Below are positions 1-6,526 of a DNA stretch of 20,531 bases, piece by piece. The first letter of the stretch is position 1. Each line of letters begins with the position of its first letter. Source of the DNA: JAZDEU01 sp043808545 (lineage in GTDB: Bacteria > Patescibacteriota > Patescibacteriia > JAZDEU01). The DNA lies in NCBI GenBank assembly GCA_043808545.1, contig JAZDEU010000006.1:1-20531 (forward strand), in the 5' to 3' direction. The translations under genes and the position numbers were made by a program. Under the pieces are notes generated by a model. The model did not search any database. It saw nothing but the letters and a program-made list of their open reading frames with translations, and was not told the DNA's origin.

Positions 1-130
1 TGAAATAGTGTCTCCAGCGTCATTCTGAACCCCGCTTGCGGGGTGAAGAATCCCGTGGCTAAGCAAAAAAACACTGGGATTCTTCGCCCTCCTGGCGCTC
101 GGGTTCAGAATGACGCGACTATTTCAACAG
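1..130. repeat. Terminal-inverted-repeat element, copy 1 (left end cut by window)
   Basis: The window opens with TGAAATAGT and the element closes at 118-130 with ACTATTTCAACAG, the reverse complement of CTGTTGAAATAGT. The first four bases of the left repeat lie outside the window. The interior folds into a long hairpin: the arm from about 18 (GTCATTCTGAACCCCGC) pairs with the arm ending near 116 (GGGTTCAGAATGACGC). The same 13-base ends occur at 10993-11173 around a different interior. It is GC-richer than its surroundings. No ORF is present, so it is a MITE- or REP-like non-autonomous repeat. Confidence 0.8.
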
Positions 131-1625
131 AAACTAAATAAGCCTCAACAGATGATGCTTTATATTTCTCATCATCATTTTTAATAATAATCCTTCCAAC
201 ATTCTTATTATTTTGCTTTACAATAATTGTATTTTTAGCGATTAACTTACTTTTTTTAGGCTTATTTGATAGCCAATGCATTACAAAGGGCGTAAACAAA
301 GCAACAATGCTCGCAAACAAAGTTGCAAGTACTGTATAAAATTCTGGTGTAAAATAAAAGGATTTATTTGCTGATTCAACAAGCATTTCAATTGATTCAG
401 AAATATTTTTTAAATAATAGTTTGAATAAAACAAACTCTCTCCTTTAACGGTACTGTTTTCTGTCCATACCAACTTATTTTTTACTCTATCAAATATATA
501 ACGATCTTTAATAAACTTCCCGTTCCCAACATCATAGTATGTAACAATAATATTACCGTTATTAACCTGTAAAGAATCTTGTCCAGTATCTACAAAGAGA
601 TTAAATCCGTCTGCATTATTGTCATAAACGATGGGGATTTTTTCGAACTTGTCTAATTCTTGGTTGAGTCTAATAAAACTTAACGAATTACCGTTGCACG
701 AAGCATATTCTTGGACAACAAATTCCTGTTTTCTCCCATCTCCGTCAATATCCCAAGGTTTATAATAAGCAAAATATTCTTCAGAAAAATCAGGCAATAC
801 CAATTCAGGATTAGTTAAATTGATACTGTCAATAATTTTATCATCGTGGGATAAAAATAATCTTGCGTTTGATTCATAAATTTTTCCAAAACGAAAACCG
901 CAATATGGAGCATCGGCTTCTGTTGCTTTTTTTTCTGAAAAAATTTCTAAATCCGCAATAATTTTATTGTTGTCTTCTAAATTAATTTCATTCTTCCAAG
1001 AAAATATCGGCGCTTCTGCGCGGTTGCTCGCAAAACATGTTCCAAAGAATAACAGAACGGCAATAATAAGCGCCGTGCCTCCTAATAATTTTAAACTTAT
1101 GCTACCCTCATTATTTTCTTTCTTTAACAATCCTCCTAAATCTTCATTGCTGAAAAACATTTTATAAACATCATATACCAATTTCGGACCTGCTATATGC
1201 GGCGTATATCTATATAAACTGTATGTCGCCGCATTAACTACTTTTAACTCTTTTCCATCAACATTCTTATGCGTAAAATCAACTACTTCGGCTTCATTAA
1301 AATATTGCCTAAAATATTTTGCCGCATAATTAATTTGATTAACAAATCCTTGCAACCCTTCAATGACCGTACCGTCATCAAGCATTCCTACGCCCATAGC
1401 GCCATTAAGCTGTTGCTTAGTAGGATTGGCCGCTTTATCACCTTTAATTAATTGCTGTTCCACTTGCAGTTTAGACAACAATAATTTAGGATTGATATTA
1501 TATGCTTCTGATGCTTTTTTGATTAAATAAGCGGCTTTTTGACCATTAAAATCAATAGTGGAAATATGAAGTTTATTTTTTTCAGTATAACTGTCTAAAA
1601 ATTTTTGCACCTCTCTCTCATTCAT
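105..1625 (-). CDS. Membrane protein with N-terminal lysozyme/transglycosylase-like domain; 5' end probably decayed
   Basis: Residues about 1-160 look like the glucosaminidase/lytic-transglycosylase-like domain of many secreted Gram-positive and CPR proteins: a MNEREVQKFLDSY start, INPKLLLSKLQVEQQLI with a glutamate in the usual catalytic place, then GAMGVG, GLQGFVNQINYAAKYF and AATYSLYRYTPH. In that family the domain acts on cell-wall glycan outside the cell. A hydrophobic segment follows at about 178-200, then a region of about 220 residues with a DIDGDGRKQEFVV calcium-loop or FG-GAP-like motif, a second membrane segment at about 430-452, and a basic tail. The last eight or so residues and the stop lie in the repeat at 1-130. 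The ATG at 1625 has no Shine-Dalgarno, and conserved-looking sequence (AFVDSSS) continues upstream without a start codon. The family call is fairly secure; whether the gene is intact is doubtful. Confidence 0.65.
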   Translation of the reverse strand: MNEREVQKFLDSYTEKNKLHISTIDFNGQKAAYLIKKASEAYNINPKLLLSKLQVEQQLIKGDKAANPTKQQLNGAMGVGMLDDGTVIEGLQGFVNQINYAAKYFRQYFNEAEVVDFTHKNVDGKELKVVNAATYSLYRYTPHIAGPKLVYDVYKMFFSNEDLGGLLKKENNEGSISLKLLGGTALIIAVLLFFGTCFASNRAEAPIFSWKNEINLEDNNKIIADLEIFSEKKATEADAPYCGFRFGKIYESNARLFLSHDDKIIDSINLTNPELVLPDFSEEYFAYYKPWDIDGDGRKQEFVVQEYASCNGNSLSFIRLNQELDKFEKIPIVYDNNADGFNLFVDTGQDSLQVNNGNIIVTYYDVGNGKFIKDRYIFDRVKNKLVWTENSTVKGESLFYSNYYLKNISESIEMLVESANKSFYFTPEFYTVLATLFASIVALFTPFVMHWLSNKPKKSKLIAKNTIIVKQNNKNVGRIIIKNDDEKYKASSVEAYLVSVEIVASF

Positions 1626-1761
1626 TGAACTGCTATCAACAAAAGCCGTATCTTTTAAAACATATATTGGAGCTGTCGCCCAAATAAATTTTTGGTAAAA
1701 AACTAACAGCGCTTAACAAAATTATCTTAAATCTTGTTAACCTTTGTTAACTTTTTATCAT
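1626..1761 (-). pseudogene. Disrupted 5' end of the transglycosylase-like gene
   Basis: On the minus strand, an ATG at 1761-1759 opens a frame with a TAA at 1749-1747, then continues in that frame as RLTRFKIILLSAVSFLPKIY, a basic plus hydrophobic signal-peptide-like stretch. The neighbouring frame, which joins the downstream gene without a stop, reads ATAPIYVLKDTAFVDSSSM just before the ATG at 1625. In relatives a signal peptide leads directly into a motif like this. One frame change near 1680-1700 (beside the A/T run at 1687-1693) plus the in-frame stop would explain the pattern. The interpretation rests on reading frames only. Confidence 0.45.
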
Positions 1762-2012
1762 TTTTACTCTTTTTTATCTCTTTTAAAACATAATAATCCC
1801 TTGACGGGGCGGTTAAGCCCCAGCCGTTAAAGGCAAAATTTTAATCGCCTTTTTTAAATTATGGCAAATCGCTTCTCCGAAACACTGAAATAATACTTTT
1901 ACTTGCCCGCGATATCTCGCTCTCTTTTTTTGTTTTGAACCTGAAAATTTTCAGAATTTTGTAAAAAACCGCATTCGGCGACAGTCCCTTTTTGCATTCC
2001 TTGCACATTCCC
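1762..2012. other. Divergent intergenic region with small palindromes
   Basis: This spacer lies between the leftward gene and the rightward wzy-like gene. I see no coding signal. It holds a small hairpin with a T run at 1829-1855 and a perfect 14-base palindrome, CTGAAAATTTTCAG, at 1941-1954, about 60 bases upstream of the candidate promoter. The palindrome could be a protein-binding site, but nothing else supports that. Confidence 0.4.
1829..1855 (+). terminator. Possible weak intrinsic terminator
   Basis: AAAGGC (1829-1834) pairs with GCCTTT (1847-1852), followed by T residues to 1855. The stem is only 6 bp and there is no rightward gene upstream of it, so its role is unclear. Confidence 0.25.
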
Positions 2013-2040
2013 TTGTTAAATTTAATAAGTATGGTAAAAT
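2013..2040 (+). promoter_or_regulatory. Candidate promoter for the wzy-like gene, possibly leaderless
   Basis: TTGTTA at 2013-2018 and TAAAAT at 2035-2040 are 16 bases apart, with a TG two bases before the -10 (ATGGTAAAAT, extended -10). The start codon is at 2048, about where transcription would start, so the mRNA would have little or no leader. No Shine-Dalgarno is present, which agrees. Confidence 0.5.
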
Positions 2041-2047
2041 TAAAACA

Positions 2048-4270
2048 ATGTCCGAAAAAACATATCTTACAATTTTACGTTGGGGCGTATATCTTACATT
2101 ACTCATCCCTCTTTTAGTCTTCCAAAATTTGCTGTTTCCATTTATAACAAGCAAAGCTTTTTATTTTAGAATTTTAGTGGAGATTTTACTTGTAATATAT
2201 ATATTGTTTATCTTTCAATATCGCGAGTATGTTCCGAAAAAGAATTTTTTAACCATAGCTATTCTTATTTTTGCCGCGGTTCTAATTCTAACTAGCTTTA
2301 CCGGCGTTGATTTTAATTTGAGTTTCTGGGGCGACATAGAAAGAATGGAAGGAGCATTCGGATTTTTGCATCTAGCGACTTATTTTTTTATTATTATCTC
2401 TGTTTTTAAAGATAAAAAAGAATGGAAAAAATTATTAAATGTGTTTCTTTTTTCTAGCATCGCTTTATGTTTTTACGGCTTAGGGCAGAAAATGGGCATC
2501 AAAAGTTTTCTTCTTTCAAATGATTCAAGGATCAGCGCGACATTAGGAAATTCAGCTTATTTGGGAGCTTTTATGCTTTTTGGAATGGCGGTAGCTTCCT
2601 TGCTTTTATTAAAAACGCAGAATAAGATTTTAAAAATATTTTATTTCTTTGCGGTATTATTGCAAGTTTTTATTTTAGTATTAACAGGAACTCGCGGAGC
2701 TTATGTTGGATTGGTTTTCGGCTTATTGGCAGTATCCATCTTATATATATTTTTATCTCCAATTAAAAAAACAAGATATATTTCAGCGGGCGCTTTGATT
2801 TTTATGGTTGTCGGCGCAGTTATTTTATTATCAAACACGAATGCTCCTGTAATAAGAAATAATAAATATTTATATCGTTTCAGCCATTTTTCTTTTCAAG
2901 ACGCGACATGGAATACTAGATTGATTTCTTGGAAAGCGGGATGGCAGGGCTTTCAAGAAAAGCCCATATTGGGAGTTGGATCAGGAAATTACGCGTATTT
3001 CTTTGATAAATATTTCACACCATCTTTTTATACATTCACCGCGCAGCAAACATATTTTGATCACGCGCATAACACTATAGTGGATATAGCCGTAACCTCG
3101 GGAATAATCGGATTATTAAGTTATCTTGCTATATGGGTCGCCATTATTTTTTATCTGATAAAAAGTTTCAGAGAAGAAAATATAACTTTAAACGAATTTT
3201 TAATTATAACTTTTTTATTAGCCGCTTATTTTGTTCAAAATATTTTTGTGTTTGATTGTTTAGCTACCTTTATTGCATTTTTTATAATAATAGGGTATAT
3301 TTCTTACGAACATTATTGGTCGGGCGCTGGCGCATCCATAACAGGACAATATTCTGTTCATGCTAAATTTAACCCTGTTTTAGCGGTTGCGCTATCTGTT
3401 TTTAGCTTATTTTTAATTTTTCAATTTAATCTGAAGCCAGCTCGCGCAATGATTGAATCTGTACAGGGGCAAGCGCAGATAGCTTATAATAACGATCTTT
3501 TATCAGGATACGCGCAATATAAAAAATCATTAGAAAATAATACAATTTTAGACAGAGATATCAGAGCTAGTTTTATCAATATTTTAATATCAGACGCTTA
3601 TACTTATATAAAAAGTGTTCCGCAAGAAAAATTATTGCAGGTAATAGATTTTGCTATCAGCGAGGGAGAGAAAAATTTAAAATTAAACGGAGAAGATGCA
3701 ATGATGAACTTGCAACAAGGGCAGTTGTATGACATAAAAGCTAATCTTAGCAAGAGTAAATTGGACTTAGCTCAAGGCGAGGAATATTTAAAGAAAGCCT
3801 TAGCCTCAAGCCCTGAACGATTGCAAATATTTTTTATATTAGCGCAGAATAAATTGATAGGCGGGAAATATAAAGAAGCGATTGATATTTTAGAAAAAGC
3901 GCGCGGAATGAATCCGAAATATTCTGAAAGTTATGTTAATTTATCAAGAGCTTATGCGATCAGCGAAGATAATGATAATTCTTTTTTGATGATGGGCAAG
4001 GCGATTTCTTTGGGATATAATAATTTAAACAAAGAAAATTTAGACGCGCTTATAACATATTTTACGCAAAAGAAAGATTATGAATTGTTAGTTATTTTAT
4101 ATAATAAAAGTATTGGTTTAGATCCAAAAAATGGAAAATTATACGCAAAACTTGCAGTCGTGTATAAAGAGTTGGGCAGAGTGGAAGAAGCGAGAACCGC
4201 GGTAGAAAAATCTGTTGAATTAGAGCCATCATTTAGAGGGGATGCTGAAAAATTTCTTAAAACACTATGA
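2048..4270 (+). CDS. Wzy/O-antigen-ligase-like membrane protein with C-terminal TPRs
   Basis: This 740-aa polytopic membrane protein has about a dozen hydrophobic segments over residues 10-470. Between them is the Wzy_C-type region with TGTRGAYVGLVFGL near 220 and a large outer loop holding GVGSGNYAYFFDKY and DHAHNT near 310-345, typical of O-antigen ligases, polymerases and PglL-like glycosyl transferases. The C-terminal 200 residues are helical TPR repeats (for example KYKEAIDILEKARGMNPKYSESYVNL, shown here only by its core KEAIDILEKA, and RVEEARTAVEKSVELEP). In the family, such proteins move lipid-linked glycan to an acceptor or polymerise it at the outer membrane face. In CPR cells this may serve surface polysaccharide or pilin glycosylation; the substrate cannot be read from the sequence. 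Its TGA overlaps the smpB ATG (ATGA), so the two are probably cotranscribed. Confidence 0.85.
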   Translation: MSEKTYLTILRWGVYLTLLIPLLVFQNLLFPFITSKAFYFRILVEILLVIYILFIFQYREYVPKKNFLTIAILIFAAVLILTSFTGVDFNLSFWGDIERMEGAFGFLHLATYFFIIISVFKDKKEWKKLLNVFLFSSIALCFYGLGQKMGIKSFLLSNDSRISATLGNSAYLGAFMLFGMAVASLLLLKTQNKILKIFYFFAVLLQVFILVLTGTRGAYVGLVFGLLAVSILYIFLSPIKKTRYISAGALIFMVVGAVILLSNTNAPVIRNNKYLYRFSHFSFQDATWNTRLISWKAGWQGFQEKPILGVGSGNYAYFFDKYFTPSFYTFTAQQTYFDHAHNTIVDIAVTSGIIGLLSYLAIWVAIIFYLIKSFREENITLNEFLIITFLLAAYFVQNIFVFDCLATFIAFFIIIGYISYEHYWSGAGASITGQYSVHAKFNPVLAVALSVFSLFLIFQFNLKPARAMIESVQGQAQIAYNNDLLSGYAQYKKSLENNTILDRDIRASFINILISDAYTYIKSVPQEKLLQVIDFAISEGEKNLKLNGEDAMMNLQQGQLYDIKANLSKSKLDLAQGEEYLKKALASSPERLQIFFILAQNKLIGGKYKEAIDILEKARGMNPKYSESYVNLSRAYAISEDNDNSFLMMGKAISLGYNNLNKENLDALITYFTQKKDYELLVILYNKSIGLDPKNGKLYAKLAVVYKELGRVEEARTAVEKSVELEPSFRGDAEKFLKTL

Positions 4271-4737
4271 TAATAAATCGCCGCGCAAAATACGATTATG
4301 AAATACTTGAAACTTATGAGGGCGGTCTTGCGTTAAAAGGATTTGAGGTAAAAGCAGTAAGGCAGGGAAAAATGAGTTTAGAGGCAAGTTTTGTCGCTTT
4401 AAAGCGGGGCGGAACGGATAAGCCTGAATTGTTTTTGCTGAATTCGCATATATCGCCATATCAACCTGCGAATACGCCGGATAATTATGAACCTGACCGA
4501 TCCAGGAAGATATTGCTTCATAGAAGAGAAATAATGTCTCTAATTGGGAAGATTAAACAAAAGGGCTTGACATTGATACCGCTTTGTGTCTATAATAAGA
4601 AGAATAAGATAAAACTTGAATTTGCCTTAGGCAAGGGAAAGCGCAAGATTGATAAAAGAGAGACTATAAAAAAGAGAGAGGTGGATAGGGAAATACGCGG
4701 ACGAATTTTAAATTTTGGGGATGCTAGGCATCGATAA
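4267..4737 (+). CDS. smpB: SsrA-binding protein SmpB
   Basis: The 156-aa product has the usual SmpB length and landmarks: NRRAKYDYEILETYEGGLALKG at the N-terminus (INRRAKYDYEI core), GFEVKAVRQGKMSL, a LLNSHISPY loop, DRSRKILLHRREI, and a C-terminal KRETIKKREVDREI tail. SmpB is the tmRNA-binding protein needed for trans-translation; it rescues ribosomes stalled on mRNAs without stop codons. The start codon overlaps the stop of the upstream wzy-like gene by four bases. The last seven codons (GDARHR plus stop) coincide with the 5' end of the ssrA gene, so the two partner genes physically overlap. The C-terminal tail is the part that enters the mRNA channel of the ribosome, so the overlap ties its sequence to the tmRNA acceptor and D-arm region. 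Confidence 0.97.
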   Translation: MIINRRAKYDYEILETYEGGLALKGFEVKAVRQGKMSLEASFVALKRGGTDKPELFLLNSHISPYQPANTPDNYEPDRSRKILLHRREIMSLIGKIKQKGLTLIPLCVYNKKNKIKLEFALGKGKRKIDKRETIKKREVDREIRGRILNFGDARHR

Positions 4738-5109
4738 ATGTTCCATTTTAAAACACGCAAGTCGAGCCGGATAACTCGTAAAACTGTCTTAAAAAATAAT
4801 TGCAAAATCATTTTTAAGCAGAGTTAAAGACTCATTGAGATCTTTTAACTTTGCTCCAGCTGTAGCTTAAAAAAGCGCGCAGCCATCCTGCCTTTAATTC
4901 TCGGATAAAAAGGCGCGAGGGTGTAATATATAGCGAGATAGATATCTTTTATAGCCTCTTTAAAAGAATATTGAAAAATGACAGAGGTTAATTTCGCTTG
5001 AATTTTTTCTAATTTTATATCATGTGGAATTATAAATTAAAACTAGAATAAGCTTGTAGAAATGTTTTAAAAAAACTTTTAGACAGGGGTTCAAATCCCC
5101 TCATCTCCA
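4717..5109 (+). ncRNA. ssrA: Transfer-messenger RNA (tmRNA)
   Basis: The 5' strand GGGGATG (4717-4723) pairs with CATCTCC (5102-5108) to make a 7-bp acceptor stem with one G-U pair. The T-arm is GGGGTTCAAATCCCC (5086-5100), followed by discriminator A at 5109. CCA is not fully encoded (CCT follows). The D-like region GGCATCGAT (4728-4735) and GCAAGTCGAGC near 4756-4766 match conserved tmRNA features. The likely tag reading frame runs from a GCA resume codon at 4802 to TAA at 4868-4870, giving 22 residues that begin AKSFLS and end NFAPAVA. Length is about 393 nt, normal for the family. Pairing in the pseudoknot region was not worked out in full. The gene overlaps the 3' end of smpB. Confidence 0.93.
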
Positions 5110-5115
5110 CCTTTT

Positions 5116-5154
5116 CAAAAAAACAAAAAAGCAAGAAAACAAAAAAACAAGAAA
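5116..5154. repeat. A-rich tract with interspersed C/G, copy 1
   Basis: The strand reads as runs of A broken by single C or G (for example CAAGAAAACAAAAAAACAAG). A reverse-complement version lies at 6128-6160 and a third, same-orientation version at 19941-19974. It contains no coding signal. Confidence 0.55.
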
Positions 5155-5170
5155 ACCATAGAACATAGAT

Positions 5171-5205
5171 TTGTTTTATTGTTTTATTGTTTTATTGTTT
5201 TATTG
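5171..5205. repeat. 8-bp tandem repeat, TTGTTTTA x4
   Basis: Four perfect copies of TTGTTTTA at 5171-5202, plus a partial TTG, directly precede the infC start codon. Copy number could vary by slippage and so change the infC leader. GAGG at 5205-5208 lies only one base before the ATG. Confidence 0.8.
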
Positions 5206-5209
5206 AGGA

Positions 5210-5752
5210 ATGCGTAAATCTAATAGAAGAAAAAAAACACAAATTAATAAAAATGAATTGAAATTTAATGAAGCTATAAGAGCTCCGATAGTTAGCGTTA
5301 TTGATGAAGAGGGAAATAACGCGGGAGAAATGAATATTAGAGATGCTTTAATTTTTGCAAGGGAACGGCATTATGATTTAGTGGAAGTTTCTCCTAAAGC
5401 TAATCCGCCGGTAGTTAAGCTTATAGATTACGGGGAATATAAATATAAGAAAGAAAAGCAAGAACAGAAAAATAAAGCCCGCCAAAAGAAAACAGATATA
5501 AAAGGGATAAGGCTTTCAATAAGAATAAGCACGCATGATTTAGATTTCAGAAAGAAGAGAGCAATGGAATTTTTAGAGGAAGGGCATAAAGTAAAAATAG
5601 AATTATCTTTAAAAGGAAGAGAGCGGCAGCATTTTGATTTAGCTTATGGAATAATAAATGAATTTATAAAAAGTTTAGGGGAAACAATAGCGCTTGAGCA
5701 GAATCCGCAGCGCCAGGGCGGTATAATAACAGCCATAATAACAAAAAAATAA
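5210..5752 (+). CDS. infC: Translation initiation factor IF-3
   Basis: The 180-aa product matches IF-3 along its length. The N-terminal domain has NEAIRAPIVSVIDEEGNNAGEMNIRDAL (landmarks NEAIRAP and VIDEEG) and LVEVSPKANPPVVKLIDYG. A lysine-rich linker follows at about 85-100, then the C-terminal domain with KGIRLSIRISTHDL, RAMEFLEEGHKVKIELSLKGRE and a final NPQRQGGIITAIITKK. IF-3 binds the 30S subunit, blocks early 50S joining and checks start-codon choice. Many bacteria start infC at a rare AUU or AUA codon for feedback control; here the frame opens with ATG. It heads the classic infC-rpmI-rplT cluster. Confidence 0.97.
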   Translation: MRKSNRRKKTQINKNELKFNEAIRAPIVSVIDEEGNNAGEMNIRDALIFARERHYDLVEVSPKANPPVVKLIDYGEYKYKKEKQEQKNKARQKKTDIKGIRLSIRISTHDLDFRKKRAMEFLEEGHKVKIELSLKGRERQHFDLAYGIINEFIKSLGETIALEQNPQRQGGIITAIITKK

Positions 5753-5754
5753 TA

Positions 5755-5872
5755 ATAATCCGAATTTACGAATAATATCCGAATTCTCCGAATTGCGAAT
5801 TCATCCGAATTAAATTATTCGGATGAATTCGTTTTCGCAGTATTCGGATAATAATTCGTAGGTTCGGATTAT
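5755..5872 (+). repeat. 118-bp hairpin between infC and rpmI
   Basis: Two 56-base arms (5755-5810 and 5817-5872) are near-perfect reverse complements around the 6-base loop TAAATT. The inner 15 bases (CGAATTCATCCGAAT and complement) and outer 10 (ATAATCCGAA) pair perfectly, with scattered mismatches between. The arms are built from repeated TCCGAATT-like units. The rpmI ATG begins 6 bases after the hairpin and no Shine-Dalgarno lies outside it. It could limit rpmI translation or serve as a ribosomal protein target, or it may simply be a repeat; there is no T run typical of a terminator. Confidence 0.85.
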
Positions 5873-5878
5873 ATTTCT

Positions 5879-6067
5879 ATGAAATTAAAGACAAAAAAGA
5901 TTATCTCAAAACGTTTTCAGATAACGAAAAATAAAAAAATTTTGCACAGAGCGCCGGGGCAGAATCATTTTAACGCTCGCGCGAATGGAGTCGCAATTAA
6001 AAAGAAGAGAAGGGATAAAGAAATGAGCAAGAGTTATGAGAGAACGATAAAAACCGCAATTCAATAA
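5879..6067 (+). CDS. rpmI: 50S ribosomal protein L35
   Basis: The 62-aa, strongly basic product has L35 landmarks: MKLKTKKIISKRFQITKNKK at the start (KTKK...SKRFQIT), a HRAPGQNHFNARANG region matching the family's RAGKRHLLTKKS-like segment, then a basic KKKRRDKE stretch. L35 is a small protein of the large ribosomal subunit. The order infC-rpmI-rplT supports the call. The start is fixed by the conserved N-terminus and lies directly after the 118-bp hairpin. Confidence 0.93.
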   Translation: MKLKTKKIISKRFQITKNKKILHRAPGQNHFNARANGVAIKKKRRDKEMSKSYERTIKTAIQ

Positions 6068-6127
6068 AAATTTTAAAAATTAAAAGTAAAATTAAGAAAT
6101 AGAGAAATCAAGAAACATATATTATTT

Positions 6128-6160
6128 GTTTTTTTGTTTTTTTGTTTTCTTGTTTTTTTG
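6128..6160. repeat. T-rich tract, reverse complement of the tract at 5116
   Basis: Runs of T broken by single G or C (GTTTTCTTGTTTTTTTG) mirror the tract at 5116-5154. It lies just upstream of rplT and makes a false N-terminal extension possible. Confidence 0.5.
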
Positions 6161-6166
6161 AAGTTT

Positions 6167-6511
6167 ATGCCAAGAGTAAAAAGAGGCAATGGTCATCTTA
6201 AAAGAAGAAAAAATATATTAAAGCAAGTAAAGGGTTATAAGTGGGGCAGGAAGAAACTTATAAAAATTGCGAAAACTGCTATCTCTAAAGCAGGCGCCGC
6301 GGCTTTAAAAGACAGAAGAGTGAAAAAGAGAGAAGCAAGAGCTTTGTGGCAAATTAAAATCGGGACATTGATAAAAGAAAACGGTCTAAGCTATTCTAAA
6401 TTTATGGATAAATTTAAAAAAGCTGGTATGCAAATGGATAGAAAAGTATTAGCTGATCTCGCAGAAAATAATCCAAAGATTTTTATGAAGATTATAGAAG
6501 AAGTTAAATAG
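6167..6511 (+). CDS. rplT: 50S ribosomal protein L20
   Basis: The 114-aa product starts with the conserved MPRVKRGNGHLKRRKNIL (MPRVKRG) and continues with KQVKGYKWGRKKL, REARALWQIKIG, NGLSYSKFMDKFKKAGMQMDRKVLADLAENNPKIF (landmarks NGLSYS and DRKVLADLA), all typical of L20. L20 is an early assembly protein of the 50S subunit and in several bacteria represses its own operon by binding mRNA. I start it at 6167; an in-frame ATG at 6134 would add 11 residues encoded by the T-rich tract and is not credible. Confidence 0.97.
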   Translation: MPRVKRGNGHLKRRKNILKQVKGYKWGRKKLIKIAKTAISKAGAAALKDRRVKKREARALWQIKIGTLIKENGLSYSKFMDKFKKAGMQMDRKVLADLAENNPKIFMKIIEEVK

Positions 6512-6526
6512 ATTAGTTTTATATTT

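Noticed and set aside
5086..5109. A separate tRNA gene ending at the T-arm GGGGTTCAAATCCCC
   Set aside because: No cloverleaf fits directly upstream; the acceptor partner lies almost 400 bases away, as in tmRNA.
6134..6166. Longer N-terminus for L20
   Set aside because: The extra residues are encoded by a T-rich tract, and the conserved MPRVKRG start is at 6167.
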